Below are positions 10,473 to 20,012 of a stretch of 64,000 bases of DNA, in pieces. The notes beneath the pieces are model-generated. The model saw only the letters and a program-made list of their open reading frames with translations. It was not told where the DNA came from and made no database searches. Location: contig OW121744.1 in assembly GCA_933228675.1 (NCBI GenBank), positions 59,780,928 through 59,844,927 on the forward strand. Reading direction: 5' to 3'. This DNA comes from Stomorhina lunata (lineage: Eukaryota > Arthropoda > Insecta > Diptera > Rhiniidae). Within the stretch, counting starts at the first letter, position 1. Every line of letters starts with the position of its first letter. The translations under genes were made by a program, and so were the position numbers.

Positions 10473-11720
10473 ATGGGTGTTTTTTTTAGAACTTCGAATT
10501 GAAATAAAACACAAGAAAATCGTTTTAATGTCCATCAATTTGGCTTTATTGGAAGGATAATTTTATGCCATTAATGTTTAAATATGGTTTCGCACATGTG
10601 GCAGCCGCGGCTGGCTCGAATAAAGCCAATTCTACAGGTCCAATTTTCAACTACTTTTTCGATCATATGGGGCCGTATGTTGGCAATAACGCCACGAATG
10701 TTGGCTTCCAAGTCCCCTAACGTTTCTGGTTTGTTGGCGTAGACGAGCGACTTCACATATCCCCAAAGAAAATAATCCAGTGATGTCAAATCGCACGATC
10801 TTGGTGGCCAATTGAAAGGTCCATTCCGCGAAATTATGCGCTCATCGAATGTTTCCTTCAATAAATCAATTGTGACGTGCACTGTGTGGCATGTAGCGCC
10901 GTCTTGTTGGAACCATAACTCATCCACATTCATGCCATCCAATTGGGGAACAAAATAGTCGGTTATCATGGCTCTATACCGGTCTCCATTTATGGTAACT
11001 GACTCTCCATCATTATTTCGGAAGAAGTATGGCCCAATGACTCCACCAGCCCATAGAGCACACCAAACAGTCAGTTTTTGTGGATGTAATGGCGTCTCAA
11101 GGGTCTCATGTAGATTCTCTTCACTCCAAATGCGGCAATTTTGCTTGTTGACGTAGCCATTCAACCAAAAATGAGCCTCATCACTGAACAAAATTTTGCG
11201 AGGAAAATCAGCATCGAGATCAATCTCATTTTCGGCCCATACACCAAAATCACAACGCATTGCATGGTCTCGCGGCTTTAATTCTTGCACAAGCTGGATC
11301 TTGTAAGGTCGCAAGCCAAGATCTTTGCGCAAAATCTTCCATAAAGTTGATGGACAAAGCTCCAATTGCTGTGCACGGTGGCGAATCGATTCATTCGGGT
11401 CCTCTTCAACACTTTGCTCTACAGCGGCAATTGTTTCTTCGGTGCGCACTGTTCGACGTCGCTGCGGATGCGTATTATCACATAGAGTAAACGTAGTGTG
11501 AAAACGATCCATGGTTAACCGAATTAATTGCTCTGATGGACGATTATGTCGACCATAAAATGGACGGAGCTTGCGGTAAACTTCGCGAACTGAACCATTA
11601 TTTTCGAAATAAATTTGCACGATTTGCAAGCGTTGTTCTCACTTGACAGCTGACAAAATGGCCGCCAGTTAAAAAAGTGATGCCAACTTAAAGTTCTATA
11701 CCTCAATAAAAAACACCCGA
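10473..11720 (-). mobile_element. rosa-like (DD41D) mariner element, copy 2, nearly intact
   Basis: The ends are ATGGGTGTTTTTTTTAGAACTT on the left (only about the first 20 bases conserved) and the complement of TCGGGTGTTTTTTATTGAGG on the right. TA lies on both sides (10471-10472 and 11721-11722). The element is 1248 bp and contains one long transposase frame read right to left, the best preserved DNA-transposon gene in the window. Confidence 0.88.
10571..11629 (-). CDS. DD41D (rosa-like) mariner transposase, start codon lost
   Basis: An uninterrupted 352-codon frame. In order: N-terminal helix-turn-helix region (about 1-110, with RHRAQQLELCPSTLWKILRK at 83-102), first catalytic Asp in FSDEAHFWLNG (D150), second in WFQQDGATCHT (D243) and third in CDLTSLDYFLWG (D285). 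The 41 residues between the last two define the DD41D class known from Ceratitis rosa. The frame opens at a TTG, an in-frame TGA lies three codons upstream, and the first ATG is residue 40, within the DNA-binding part. The protein therefore lacks a normal start and is probably inactive unless a frameshift upstream is an error. It would act in the nucleus on the element's terminal repeats. Confidence 0.75.
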   Translation of the reverse strand: MQIVQIYFENNGSVREVYRKLRPFYGRHNRPSEQLIRLTMDRFHTTFTLCDNTHPQRRRTVRTEETIAAVEQSVEEDPNESIRHRAQQLELCPSTLWKILRKDLGLRPYKIQLVQELKPRDHAMRCDFGVWAENEIDLDADFPRKILFSDEAHFWLNGYVNKQNCRIWSEENLHETLETPLHPQKLTVWCALWAGGVIGPYFFRNNDGESVTINGDRYRAMITDYFVPQLDGMNVDELWFQQDGATCHTVHVTIDLLKETFDERIISRNGPFNWPPRSCDLTSLDYFLWGYVKSLVYANKPETLGDLEANIRGVIANIRPHMIEKVVENWTCRIGFIRASRGCHMCETIFKH

Positions 11721-11784
11721 TATATACTCCTGGAAAAAACTAGTACTATGAAAAGGCTAAATATAGAATAAAAACGGTTCCACT

Positions 11785-12150
11785 AAATGTTAAATTAGGG
11801 CGTCCGAAACTTCGATGGAAAGACCAATTAAATTAAAATGCTTCAAAGCTGGGCATGCGCAAAAGATCGAAGCGCATAGATTTCTAAAATATGCACGGCC
11901 TTTGACCTTAATATTAATAATAATTATAATAATAAACATAATAATAATAATAATTTCCACGACAACATACCAACTGGAACAAGTGGTACTTCTTTCAGAC
12001 AATGAGCTGCATCCGATTCTAAGTAAGTCTGACCGAGGATTGAACTTGGGACTTCTGGTATGCTAGGCGGATGACTAACCTGCTATACCACAGCGGTTCA
12101 GCGGCCTTTGACCTTAACAGGTTATAAATATAGGCCATTTAAATAAGTAA
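11785..12150 (+). pseudogene. LINE 3' coding end, split by a SINE
   Basis: Reads GRPKLRWKDQ in one frame at about 11800-11830, then decays. The same LINE end occurs in the CCCAG elements and near 5520. The sequence CGGCCTTTGACCTTAACAGG continues after the SINE at 12102, so this piece was the target of that insertion. Confidence 0.55.
11911..12101 (-). mobile_element. tRNA-derived SINE with perfect 15-bp target duplication
   Basis: The head, on the minus strand, is CCGCTGTGGTATAGCAGG (A box) with TCATCCGCCTAGCATACCAG and a weak B box. The tail ends in an AT-rich (TAA/TTA)n stretch. The 15-base sequence CGGCCTTTGACCTTA flanks it at 11896-11910 and 12102-12116, proof of target-primed insertion. 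It is internally deleted compared with the fuller copies at 17578, 30402 and 58545, but belongs to the same family. Confidence 0.9.
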
Positions 12151-13507
12151 GTTTATTATGAATAAAAACCAGATCTTATAAAATACACATATGTCCATTT
12201 ACTAGCAAAGCGAACAATTATTTAACCACTAGCCCGATTTTATTGTATGACTCAATGCGTTTTTTCCACCCAAGTTTATGTGCAGTTCTAATTCTTCGAT
12301 AAACTCAAAATGTCAAGTGCTTCAATTGCCGCAAATATTATTTAATGCCAATTGTAAAATATTTAACCGACTTATTGTTAAGTTATTACAAAATCCAAGA
12401 AACTGAAACGTGAAATATTCCACCAGTACCGAGTTCTGCAAAGTATTTGGTATTTTATGAATTAATTAAAATCGTTAGAAATATATTTTAGATAAAATTA
12501 AAATTATTACTCATCATTATTACAAAGTCAGCCAGTCAGTCAGTCGGTTAAACTTTGGTTTAGATGTAAATATTTGCTTGTATGTAATTAACTCTGAATT
12601 ACTTACGGAGTATAGGAACTGGTAAGTAGTTCGAGTTCGTTTGAATGTGGTTTTTTGTTTAAGTATTAAATTAAAATTTGTTGAATTGTTTGATAGTTTT
12701 GATGTTGTTGGTAGCAACTACATCATCATCTACAGAATCTACAACAATGTGATCATCTTCGGGAGCATCGATTTCAATTTGATTGCAATGAGCTTTGTTT
12801 CAGTAGTTGCAGCAACTGCAACTATTTAGCCTTACCTTACTTCTGATGATTGTGGTTGGTGGTTGGTGGTGGTGGCGGTGTCAGTGGCGTTTTCAGTTCA
12901 TGTTTCGATGATGGCAGCTACAAATTGTAATTCAAAATTTAATCAATGAATATTCTTGTGAAAAAAATTATAAAAATTTTGTATTACAGGTAAACGAATA
13001 TTTAAATCTTTGTTTATGTTTCTAGCAAATTTCATCTAAAAATTTATTTACTGAAATATGTGAGTACGAATATTCTATGTTTAGAGCTCATAAAATTCTG
13101 ATAAATTTGTAGTGAAATAAAAATAATTCATTTTGGCAATAAAAACATAAATTAAAAGATCTCTATCAAATTAAACAAAGTACAACTACTTACTCGTAGA
13201 CATAATGATAAAGATGCTTCGGAACTTTAACAAGAGATCATCTCAAGACAGAACATTTAGCTTTCAGCAGAGATTTCCAACCTTTACTACAAGCTTGTTT
13301 TTATTTCGAATTTTTTAAAATCATTTTTTAGTTTTGAATGAATAGAAGTGAATTATTAAAAAAGTGTTTTTGAATAAAAAATATAGAATTAATATTTATT
13401 TGACTCTCTTGAAAACTTTTCTGAACCTCAAAACAGAAACTGCTAGTCTATTGTTGACCATTGCTTCTTATAACACCTATACTTTTTTAGTTTAGTTTTT
13501 TTAGAGA
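12150..13507. other. AT-rich, apparently single-copy stretch
   Basis: No gene or repeat recognised. It contains a GCCAGTCAGTCAGTCGG patch near 12530 and a GTGGTTGGTGG-rich patch near 12850. Short ORFs (12520-12717, 12641-12829) lack any domain or codon pattern. Confidence 0.5.
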
Positions 13508-14335
13508 TGGAACCTTGGACGGATTCAAATCGGTACGTGGTGTGGGTGGCTTCTTCATCTTATTTTTTGGGAAAAAAGTAAAATTCAAGCTCCCAAAACA
13601 TTGCAGTATTCTTCAATAGGGCGAGCAAGTATACTTTAACCAAATATACTTTAACGTTATTCGTTTCTGTACGGATAGTCTTGCCGCCATTCATTCTTTA
13701 TCATCTGTCTACACGACATCCGTTCTTATCCGTGAATGCCGGGCATCCCTAAATGAGATGGCGAGACATTCCAACATTGAACTTTTCTGGGTACGCAGTC
13801 ATGGCAATGTACGAGGCAACATCAATGCCGACAATCTAGCAAAAGGTGGTGCTCTCCTTGGTCAGGAGAACATTTACCAATTTACAGGTATACCGCTATT
13901 ATCATGCAAACTGCTCATCAAGCAGTTTCTCTTTAGGCCCGCACAGACCAACTGGTCCACAGAAACGACCAGTTCGATATTTAGACTTGCTTGGTCAACT
14001 TACGACAGTAAGCGTTCTGCAATCTTGGTCAGCTAGAAGACTTAATCTTCAAAGCAATGACTACTGCAGAAGTTGTCACAACGTTGAGAAGGAAGAAACC
14101 ATCACTCATCTGCACTGTCGCTGCCCGGACCTTGCTGATATTAGGACTCTTCATCTGGGATTCTCATTTTTGCATGATCTATCAGAGATCTCGAACATCA
14201 ACATTCGTAAAATATGCTCTTTTATTGGTGCATCCAATTGGCACCAATCTCCCCATTGCAGGAATTACAAAGGGACCTCATCTTGAACCCAAGTGAAGCG
14301 GACCCTATGGTCTGCCTCCTGCCAAACCTAACCTA
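13508..14335 (+). pseudogene. LINE RNase H and zinc-finger fragment (same family as 59-64 kb element)
   Basis: This is a decayed, internally deleted copy of the 3' part of the LINE at 58975-64000. It begins at the RNase H motif (LDGFKSVRGVGG), continues with NIELFWVRSHGNVRGNINAD and ends with the Cys/His block (CRSCHNVEKEETITHLHCRC). The frame shifts near 14030 and stops follow. The 3' end, CCAAACCTAACCTATCCTG, confirms the CCTAA-type tail of the family. Confidence 0.8.
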
Positions 14336-14754
14336 TCCTGTTTTTTTATTTTATAATTAGACCAACACTCAGGGGATGACTAATACTTAGGCATTGCATT
14401 GGAGCTAGGAAAACTGGTTGTGAAAAGTAGGATAGGATAGAGGGATTAAATTAGGCTATCCTAGTCTAGACTAACAATCTATTATAAGGCTTACTAAGCA
14501 TTTAAACTTAGTTTGTCAAATCAAAGTTTCAATCTTACAATACGCACTACCCGAAGCTTTTTTTGGAGTGCACAGTAACGATACGATGAAACAAAACCCC
14601 GGCTAAAAGTCGGTTAACTACAAGCTATCGGATAACTATAGGATACTATGAAATTATGATCCAATTGAGTCGATTAACTAACTAATTACCGGGAATTATA
14701 AAATAATGACTCGATGAGGAATAATTTTTCAATTAGATCTCGATCTGTAAACTT
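14336..14754. other. Probable LINE 3' untranslated remains
   Basis: No gene. It has the block AATTATAAAATAATGACTCG, which recurs at 18540-18570 beside another copy of the neighbouring LINE's C-terminal end, so it is likely its 3' untranslated region. Confidence 0.4.
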
Positions 14755-15591
14755 CTTTTTCTGCTATCCTTGACTCCCAGTGGAGCATGTGGCCTCAACT
14801 TTCCTTTAATATCGGACTCTATTGCGAGATGTCATTCCAGCTTGCAAATACGCATCAATTGACCTTCTCCACGTTCTAGCTGGTGCACCAACACGACGGC
14901 CTCTGCCATATTTGACCTTCGAAGTGTGTGGCCTATCCACCGTCATTTCCGTTAACATACCTCTATAGAAGCATTGCTTTGATTTGTAGCGTTTATTAGA
15001 TCTTCATTTATAATGCGGTTCGGCTACCATATATTAAGGATTTGCCATAAGCATTTGTTTGCATTGGTTTGCAGACGCTAATATAGGATGGACTTGACAT
15101 TCGAGTTATAAATTCGTAACTTGGTTATTGTTGATATTTGCCGAGATTTCCAAATAGCTCGCAGAGCGCCGAATACAGATTTTGCCTTGTTAATATATGA
15201 TTCAATATCCTCGTCGGCGCCACCTTTTGTAGATACACATCCAACTACTTCGTTATTTACATTGATGTGTGTTGATGGGTTTGTGCCATAGCTTCCAGGC
15301 ATAATCTTTGTCTTAAAAATATTGATTTCCAGTAGTATTTTCTTGAAGGTGGCCTGAGCTTATTCCAGTAGTGACTTCGTGCGGATTTGACAATTTACTC
15401 TTGTATAGTATTCTACATTTAAAATCCACGTATATTGCCCGAATTAAGTTCAGAATTTTCGTTGGAATTTTTAAAATTCTCCGTAGATAGCCATTTTTAA
15501 CACATTCGAATGCCTTCATAAAGTCGATAAACGCTTGGTAAATGGTGGAACGGAATTCATTACTATGCTCTAGTTTATTCTTACTGTGTTG

Positions 15592-15705
15592 TTGTTGTTG
15601 TTACAGCACCAACATTTACAATTTTATAATTTTGTTTTCATGGGGGATCTGTTTGGAGATCAAGGCCAAGAAATTGTGCTACTTCAACTGGATGAACAAC
15701 AACAT
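15592..15705 (+). mobile_element. 114-bp retroposed insertion with 15-bp target duplication
   Basis: ATTCTTACTGTGTTG occurs at 15577-15591 and again at 15706-15720. The insert starts with a TTG-repeat run and ends GAACAACAAC. The flanking duplication and the simple-repeat end suggest a small SINE-like retroposon, but it has no recognisable A or B box. Confidence 0.6.
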
Positions 15706-16165
15706 ATTCTTACTGTGTTGGTTAGGTCAGTTCAAGATCGATTCTCGCTGAACCCAAACTGATTTCCGCGGAGTGTAGAGGAAACTGCGTCGGATATTCT
15801 TCTCAACATAGTATTTTGCTCAGTATTGGGATAAGTGTTATACCCCTGTAGTTATTGCAGTCTATGGAGTCACCTTTTTGGTACTTTGACTGGTATACCT
15901 TCATTCCAGGAGGTTAGCAGAGCTTCTTCTTCCCATATTTTACTCGTAAATGGGTGTCACAGTCTAGTCGATCCTTCAATATTACATAAAAGCATCTCCT
16001 CTGAGATATTGTCAGTGTCCGGGGACTTGTTGTTTTTAACGTTTTAATAACGTTCTTCACTTTTTGTATTGTTGGTAAATTGTCTGAAATTCCATTAAAT
16101 ATACCTTCATTGTTGGTTTCATTATGCACTTTCGTCACTGATTCTAATCCAGTAGGATTGTTTAA

Positions 16166-16629
16166 CACGTTCACGCCGGCACTGCAATTCATGTTTCGCG
16201 CCCATAGGCGGTTGCGCTGAAAGCTTTTTGTTCCATCCGACGGGGCCGAACTAAATGTTTCAACGAAAGATTATCGCACGGGAAAACTGTCTCCATGGGT
16301 TTGCATTTTTCTTTCGATGCTATTGTGGTTATGTGTTTAGTGCCTGTTAATTACGCACATCATTGTGCAATGTCATCTTTTGTTCATCATCGAACCACTG
16401 TGCAGAAAGAATTTATTCATTCTTTCATTCTCTGCTCCTTCTTAGAATTTCTACAATCTAGCAAGTGTATTCATTTGTCATGCACACTGATTGGTAGTAC
16501 AATCATATGCGAGCCACCGGTGGTACGCGCCGCCCGATGAGACAATTCTGTGAGAGCCACCGGTGGTACGCGCCGCCCGATCAGGCAGACATGTGCGAGT
16601 CACCGGTGGTACACGCCGGCGTGAACGTG
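16166..16629. mobile_element. piggyBac-type MITE (464 bp)
   Basis: Perfect 15-bp terminal inverted repeats CACGTTCACGCCGGC / GCCGGCGTGAACGTG are flanked on both sides by TTAA (16162-16165 and 16630-16633), the piggyBac target duplication. It lies inside the RTE-like LINE remnant and is far GC-richer at its ends than the surroundings. No transposase; the ORF at 16295-16540 has no domain. Confidence 0.92.
16508..16620. repeat. Three tandem units with CCACCGGTGG palindrome in the MITE
   Basis: Three copies of a roughly 49-bp unit (GAGCCACCGGTGGTACGCGC then CGCCCGAT...CAGACATGT) abut the right terminal repeat. The last copy merges into the TIR (ACACGCCGGC). Confidence 0.85.
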
Positions 16630-17152
16630 TTAATGTTGACTTTAAGTGTTTCGTTGAGCGTATAAATTACTTATCCAGAAGTGTACCGCTACTATTCAAG
16701 ATTGGACTGTTGGTGTAGGTTGTTGGTAGGTTCGCCATACAACGCCCTTGATATATCGTGTAAGGTCTTTATGTCGTCTTTACTTGCAGCTGCTTCAGCT
16801 TAACTCGCGTGTTCGTCTGTCCATATTCTCTTGCCCCTCCGTGCAGACTTTTTTTATTGCAGAGATCGCGATATTTTGTACAGAAGAAATTGTATTTTTT
16901 TTTAATTTCCGTTGTTCTTCTTTTATGATTTGGTTGATCAACAAACACTAGGATTGTTTGTTGACCAACCTAATTGTACGTTAGAGTGACACTTCTAGAG
17001 ATTTCATTAATACATGCGTTCCTGTTGTTTATGACATCTAGAATATAATTCATTAGGGAAGTAATAAAGGCATCTCTCTAAATTCAGTTTTCCAACATTA
17101 ATTTTTAGATCTGATTTCGCCGTATCAGACCTCAGAGCCGCAACCTTTAATC

Positions 17153-17421
17153 TAAAGGTACAGGGCCAATACACGCGGCATGCGGCTGCGGGCGGTCGTA
17201 GTATTGCCAGTACATAAAATTTGCGCTTGTTTACAAAAATGTTCATATACAAAAATATTTGAGTAGGATATAATTAAATCTGGCAGCACTGAAAAAATCT
17301 GCCGCGCGGAAAAGTAGAACAAAGTTCTACTTTTTCCATTGCCGCTTGAAATTTGACAAATCAAAAAACAGCTGATTGCCGCCCGCAGCCGCTTGCCGCG
17401 TGCATTGGCCTTCTACCTTAA
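17153..17421. mobile_element. Short inverted-repeat (foldback) element
   Basis: The left arm near 17161-17193 (GGCCAATACACGCGGCATGC, then GGCTGCGGGCGG) is mirrored at 17379-17412 with two mismatches. A second palindrome (AAAAGTAGAAC/GTTCTACTTTTT) lies near 17310. The flanks give no clear target duplication. Confidence 0.6.
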
Positions 17422-17575
17422 TTTTACATATATCTAAGTGACGATCGCTGTTTATGTCTGCTCCGCGTCTCGAGTGTTCATCAAGTAAAGATGATCGCCA
17501 GAGTTTATAAAAATGATCGATTCTTAGTAACGCCTTTCGGTGATAACCAGGTTATTTTATGATGTAATTAATGAA

Positions 17576-17850
17576 CCGCCGTGGTATAGCAGGTTAGTCA
17601 TCCGCCTTGCATACCAGAGGTCCCAAGTTCAACCCAAAGCGACGGTTCACCTCATAACTCAGCTAGCCACTGGTTATTGAGTATTAGGTTATGTAAAACT
17701 TCTCTAACTAATGTATTTGCCGTTTGGAGCCGGCGGTAAAACGTAGGTCTCTTTCAATGAGTCTAAAAATAAAATCGGATGCAGCTCATTGTCTTAGAGA
17801 AGTACCATTTGTTCCAATTGGAATATTGCCACGGAAATTATTATTACATT
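17576..17850 (+). mobile_element. tRNA-derived SINE, near full length
   Basis: The head is GAACCGCCGTGGTATAGCAG (A box), then TCATCCGCC...GCATACCAGAGG and B box CAAGTTCAACCC. The body has TAGCCACTGGTTATTGAGTA, CATTT/TATTTGCCGTTTGGAGCC and ATCGGATGCAGCTCATTGTC. It ends CCAATTGGAA plus an ATT-rich tail. Same family as 11911, 30402 and 58545. No clean target duplication was found. Confidence 0.85.
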
Positions 17851-17854
17851 ACTA

Positions 17855-18315
17855 TGTTATGAATATACAACTCGAATGTCAAGTCCATATTATATTATAA
17901 AACTTGGAAACGCACAAATGAAATCGATAAGCGACGAAACTTTGTAAACAAATGCTTACGTTAAATCCTTAATGGCCGAATCACATGAGAAATAAAGATA
18001 TACTAATTGCAACAAACCAAATCCCTGCTTCTACAGAAGTATATAAGTCAACGGAAACGGTGTTGGATAGCCCACAAACTTCGAAGGCCAAATACTAACA
18101 TTGCTCGACAAGCGCTTTGTTGGAATCCACAGGGAAGCGGCCGTTGTGTTGGTGCGCCTGGTAGAACGTAGAGAAGATCAATTGATGCGATTCTGCAAGC
18201 AGAAAACTATTAATGGAATAACATATGCCTTACATCTCGCAATAGAGTTCGATATAAAAGGATGGTTGAGGCCCTATGCTACACTGGGAGTCAAAGACAA
18301 CTACAGAACATTATG
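17855..18315 (+). pseudogene. RTE-like LINE C-terminal fragment
   Basis: Reads ...NSNVKSI then KRTNEIDKR, FVNKCLR, RRPNTNIARQALCWNPQGSG and RRSIDAIL in shifting plus-strand frames; the open part is 18101-18316. This is the C-terminal domain downstream of RT and corresponds to the minus-strand element ending at 14755. Broken by several indels and stops. Confidence 0.65.
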
Positions 18316-19655
18316 AAATAATTATCCAGTTGAGAAGATACAAGCCTACAATCCTATGAGATTAATATACTTCAGGCCTTAAGTTCGTCAGATAAATGCT
18401 TTGGCTCTCGTTTGTGTAGTTACAGGGAATTATAGAACAATAATTCGGTGAGCTTTAATCGTTGGCTCTCGGTCGATTAACTAAGCGTCTATAATCTCAT
18501 GAGGTAAATACTTCAGCTCTACGGCGGCCAACTGCCGGTAATTATAAAATAATGATTCGATGAGGAATATTTAAATCTTCGGACCTCTATCTTTAAACTA
18601 CGAAACTATAATCTGATAAGATAATTTGATTCTCGGCCTATTGTGTTCGGGCTCTTGCAGTGTTGCAAACTAGAATATTTAAGCTTGGAGAGATATGTGT
18701 AAATTAAAATGGTAAAGGGGAGAGTTGTAGATAGATAAATGTTAAACCGTTTCTGTATTTTAGATTATTTATTATTTAAGTTGAATTCGAAAACTCTTAA
18801 GTTTCACAAGGCTCCCCCAACTTCTTTATTGGTTTGCACCAACCAGTTCAAATATTTGCCATAAACTTTAAATTGAGCTTTAGAAACATTACAAGCATCC
18901 TAAAAAAATAAGATCGCGCAATTTTTAAACAAAAAACCAATTGAGCATGCGCAACGCCCAATTTTTTTACAGATGCATCTTTGAACTAAAGCAACAAGTT
19001 GTTGTGGCTTTTCTGTTTTTGTTTCAAAAGCAAACAATCAAATACAACATCAAACACATTCGCTGTTGCCTTCACCTGTAATGTTAAGTATACGACACAT
19101 AGGTCGTATGGAATATCTACATCGGAAAACAACAATTGCATTAAGCTTTCGTTAAATTCTTAAGCCGCCGATGTGTTAAGTCTAAGCTTTTCCTATACAA
19201 ATTGCATTAAATCTCTCTCAAAAAGCCTGATCTTTTTTGTTTCTATTGACTCTCACTTTTTGTTTGAAGAGGTTGTTTTAAACGGTTGCATCTTTTTTTT
19301 TTTGCTTATTTCTGCATGTGTATTTGTGAGTGCAAGTGTTTGTTTGATGGTATTTGTCTAATGGAATTTGTTAGTAGTGGATACAAATTTCAATCGTAGG
19401 GCTTTCGTTTGGTTGCTATTGTGTTACATATCAGCCACTTGATGTGAATGTGGCTGCTGTACGTACGATGCACCTCAGTAGTTTGAATTGTTTGGAGTGG
19501 CTGTAGTGTCGTGTTGGAGATGATGATCATCGTGGTGTTGGTGTTCTGCCATATATTCGCAAATCTCTATCAAAGAAGAGTCTAAACCTAACGGCTTTAG
19601 ATTTGCAAAGAAAACAAAAAAGAAGAAAAAAAAATGTTTGTTTTCATTTTAGTTG
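18316..19655. other. LINE 3' remains, then gene-free sequence
   Basis: Up to about 18660 it repeats motifs such as AATTATAAAATAATGATTCG in both orientations (probable LINE 3' untranslated region). From 18,700 on it looks single-copy, with no gene recognised. Confidence 0.4.
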
Positions 19656-19660
19656 CAACA

Positions 19661-19841
19661 GTATAAAAACGTTTGTATTTTCTGTTCAAACAACAAACAT
19701 CACTTGACGAGCCTTCAAACGTAGACGTGTCTCGTTCTCAAAACGCGTGTGTTCTTTACAAAGTATTTCAATAATATTCCAAAAAAGGACACCCTTTTAA
19801 AAGCATTTTACGTGTTTTGTTGATTTATTAAAAAATATATA
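19661..19841 (+). promoter_or_regulatory. Candidate promoter and 5' untranslated exon
   Basis: A TATA box (GTATAAAAAC, 19661-19670) lies about 30 bases before a possible start region. A stretch without ATG-led ORF follows and ends at a good splice donor (AAA|GTGAGT, 19842). The next plus-strand coding start is that of the cuticle gene (27931), whose ATG is preceded by an acceptor-like TTTTTAG at 27915-27921. A link would need an 8 kb intron and is only a guess. Confidence 0.3.
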
Positions 19842-20012
19842 AAGTGAGTTTATAACAATAAGGATATTTCTGCAAAAAAAATTGCAAAATACATATAAAA
19901 CATTGTGAAATAAGTTAACATAAAAACGTTAATTTGCTTTATCAAACAAACTACAACAGAGTTTTATACAAATAATAAAACACTTTTAAATTTTGTCAAC
20001 AATAATTAGTTA

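Larger units (their letters stand above)
14755..17010 (-). pseudogene. RTE-like LINE pol remnant, split by two insertions
   Basis: Read right to left: a pre-RT linker (about 16630-16990), RT blocks near 15914-16192 (PTIQKVKNVIKTLK), a frame at 15313-15519 (MKAFECVKNGYLRRIL then IPTKILNLIRAIY), a frame at 15078-15302 (GGADEDIESYINKAKSVFGA then WKSRQISTITKLRIYNSNVK), and the C-terminal end near 14760-14900 (LRPHAPLGVKDS). Many stops and shifts, so dead. A piggyBac-type MITE (16166-16629) and a 114-bp insertion (15592-15705) interrupt it. RTE-like placement rests on these motifs by eye. Confidence 0.7.

Noticed and set aside
12520..12829. Opposed short ORFs
   Set aside because: AT-rich chance frames without domain or codon pattern.
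16295..16540. 81-residue ORF in the piggyBac MITE
   Set aside because: No domain, start in low-complexity sequence, and the repeats of the MITE form its end.
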